A stretch of DNA of 64,000 nucleotides from Flavobacteriales bacterium UBA5081 (lineage in GTDB: Bacteria > Bacteroidota > Bacteroidia > Flavobacteriales_E > Vicingaceae), in NCBI GenBank assembly GCA_002415785.1, contig DIAJ01000003.1, positions 1 through 64,000 of the forward strand. Reading direction: 5' to 3'. A program made the translations under genes and the position numbers. The notes under the pieces were generated by a model that was given only the letters and a program-made list of their open reading frames with translations, had not been told where the DNA came from and made no database searches. Shown in pieces: positions 62,404 to 64,000 of this stretch (position 1 is the stretch's first letter; every line of letters begins with the position of its first letter).

Positions 62404-63701
62404 GAAGAGGTAGAAACATCATAGACAATATTGACTGGCTGTTGGTTTTACTCTACTTTGTATTGGTGCTGCTCGGCTGGTTAAACATTTACTCAGCCGT
62501 TTATAATGAAGAATTCCAAAGTATTTTTGATACCTCACAGCAGTATGGCAAGCAACTTATATGGATTGGCACCTCAACGGTATTAGCCATACTCATCCTT
62601 TTTATCGATGAGCGTTTCTTCTCCACCTTTGGCTACTTACTCTACGGCTTAATGCTTTTTTTATTGGTTCTGGTAATTTTTATCGGTGATGAAACCAAAG
62701 GTGCCACCTCTTGGTTTAGCATTGGCGGTTTTAAAATACAACCTGCGGAGTTCTCAAAATTTGCTACCAATTTAGCTTTGGCAAAATACCTCAGCACTCT
62801 TAACATCAAGCTTAAAGATTTCAAAACTAAACTCATTGCACTAACAATTATCTTTGCTCCGGCAATTATTATTTTACTGCAAAACGACACCGGCTCTGCG
62901 CTAGTTTATGCCTCTTTTATTTTAGTGCTTTACCGCGAAGGCCTTTCGGGAAGTATTCTTTTAGTTGGCTTAATTGCAGCATTTTTATTTATTCTCACTC
63001 TATATTTTCAAACTGAAGTTTATCAATTACCTTTTGATTTAAGCTTGGATGGCAGCTGGGCAATTATTCTAGGAATTTTCTTACTCCTAATCGCTGTTTA
63101 TTTCATCAATAGAAAGAAAAAACAAATCCTTCTACCATTAATTGCCATTTTACTCGGAAGTGCAGCTTTAATCCAGAGTGTGGATTATGTTTTTACGAAT
63201 GTTTTAGAGCCCCACCAATCTAAGCGAATTAATGTCTTATTAGGCCTAGAATCAGATCCACAAGGTGCCGGTTACAACGTAAACCAGTCCTTAATTGCCA
63301 TCGGCTCCGGAGGATTTTCAGGCAAAGGGTATTTGGAGGGAACTCAAACTAAGTACGATTTTGTACCGGAACAAAGCACCGACTTTATTTTCTGTACCAT
63401 TGGCGAAGAGTGGGGCTTTTTGGGAAGTTTTGTTGTAATAGCATTGTTTATGGCCTTACTGTTGCGAATTCTTTTCCTCTGCTCCCGACAACGCTCTGCT
63501 TTTGCTCGAATTTACGGTTATGGTGTAGCTTCTATTTTGTTTTTTCACTTCACCATCAACATTGGAATGGCAATTGGCTTAGCTCCTGTAATTGGAATTC
63601 CCCTACCCTTTTTTAGTTATGGTGGATCTTCTCTTTGGGCATTTACGATTTTACTATTTGTTTTTATTAAAATGGATGCAGATCGACTGGAGGTATTGTA
63701 G
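62400..63701 (+). CDS. rodA: Peptidoglycan polymerase RodA (SEDS)
   Basis: 433 aa with ten or more membrane helices. SEDS motifs: IQPAEFSKFATNLALAKYL, LQNDTGSALVY, VNQSLIAIGSGGFSGKGYLEG (in part), FVPEQSTDFIFCTIGEEWGF with the catalytic Asp region, and PFFSYGGSSL. RodA polymerises glycan strands with MrdA as partner. It is the last gene of the run; nothing recognisable lies in 63702-63794. Confidence 0.96.
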   Translation: MRRGRNIIDNIDWLLVLLYFVLVLLGWLNIYSAVYNEEFQSIFDTSQQYGKQLIWIGTSTVLAILILFIDERFFSTFGYLLYGLMLFLLVLVIFIGDETKGATSWFSIGGFKIQPAEFSKFATNLALAKYLSTLNIKLKDFKTKLIALTIIFAPAIIILLQNDTGSALVYASFILVLYREGLSGSILLVGLIAAFLFILTLYFQTEVYQLPFDLSLDGSWAIILGIFLLLIAVYFINRKKKQILLPLIAILLGSAALIQSVDYVFTNVLEPHQSKRINVLLGLESDPQGAGYNVNQSLIAIGSGGFSGKGYLEGTQTKYDFVPEQSTDFIFCTIGEEWGFLGSFVVIALFMALLLRILFLCSRQRSAFARIYGYGVASILFFHFTINIGMAIGLAPVIGIPLPFFSYGGSSLWAFTILLFVFIKMDADRLEVL

Positions 63702-63794
63702 ATAATAAGTACTTGAGGTTTGAAGTGACTAGAGTTTGGAGTTATGGGTTAAGTTAATGAATCCCTTATATAAAGTCATAACAACTACTTACCT

Positions 63795-64000
63795 CTACTT
63801 TTCATTCATTCGAACTAAGTTTTCAAGATTCGTGATTAATTCATCAAGGTTATTTTCAATTATTGTCCAAACTATCCTATTGTCAATTCCAAAGTACTCA
63901 TGAACAATTCAATTTCTGAACCCTTTTAATCTATGCCATTCAATATAAGAGTTAGTATTTTTAATTCTGTATCAATTCTATTAGCTGCTTCGCCAATCAC
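63795..64000 (-). pseudogene. HepT-like ribonuclease toxin, broken and cut by the window edge
   Basis: On the minus strand the conceptual product reads VIGEAANRIDTE, then after a one-base frame change at about 63956-63965 NTNSYIEWHRLKGFRN, a TGA stop, and IVHEYFGIDNRIVWTIIENN, ending LENLVRMNEK. This is the HepT/DUF86 fold of HepT-MntA toxin-antitoxin pairs. The TGA lies inside the RNase motif R-x4-H, where an amino acid such as Arg (CGA) would stand. With one shift and one stop it looks decayed. The MntA nucleotidyltransferase partner would lie to the right. Confidence 0.75.

Overview
The window reads as the chromosome of a low-GC, free-living, aerobic member of the Bacteroidota, probably Flavobacteriales. 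Signs of this are a type IX secretion (T9SS) C-terminal sorting domain, many short signal peptides ending in AQ, start codons without Shine-Dalgarno sequences, promoters of the TAnnTTTG type, a complete alternative complex III (ActA-F) joined to a cytochrome c oxidase, and DUF6029/Omp28-type envelope proteins.

Left part (1-31.9 kb): a partial gene tail and a T9SS cargo protein; a TlpA-DUF6029-Omp28 envelope-redox group followed by an outer-membrane barrel and ubiX; queG and ruvB; then the respiratory operon actABCDEF-ctaC-ctaD on the minus strand, closed by a hairpin terminator. A Fur/PerR-like 19-bp palindrome sits in the divergent region before actA and a SPOR-domain gene. Next come tRNA-Arg(CCT), a lipoprotein, a GT-C membrane protein and an arsenosugar-type cluster (AhpD-like protein, ArsS, TIGR04282 transferase, purine nucleoside phosphorylase). 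A TPR-SpoIIE signalling phosphatase, two envelope genes and an M28 peptidase follow.

Middle (31.9-46.3 kb): a gene-free mosaic of short repeats, a PD40 lipoprotein, a sodium:solute symporter, recR, a fused glycosyltransferase and an HExxH membrane protein. Then comes the most unusual stretch, about 39.0-45.8 kb. Eleven small genes all lie on the minus strand and are cut into about six blocks by palindromic repeats of 130-215 bp. Most blocks are bounded by their own short inverted pair of the form G|TT...  gene ...AAC, the architecture of integron gene cassettes with attC sites. Cargo includes two toxin-antitoxin pairs (HigBA-type, ParDE-type), a metal-resistance module (ArsR-family regulator, MerTP, GDCCVxC protein) and several proteins of unknown function. 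No integrase gene is visible, so this would be an integrase-less attC cluster or the distal part of a larger integron.

Right part (46.3-64 kb): mfd; an ABC exporter with a TlpA-like protein; a Na/Pi cotransporter; a MacB-type permease; an HExxH lipoprotein flanked by GC-rich palindromes; purH; and the cell-shape operon mreB-mreC-mreD-mrdA-rodA. The window ends in a broken HepT-like toxin gene.

Several genes lose frame at or near homopolymer runs (DUF6029 twice, the HigB toxin, HepT, perhaps the left-edge gene). Either real decay or assembly indels could explain this, and it should be checked against reads.
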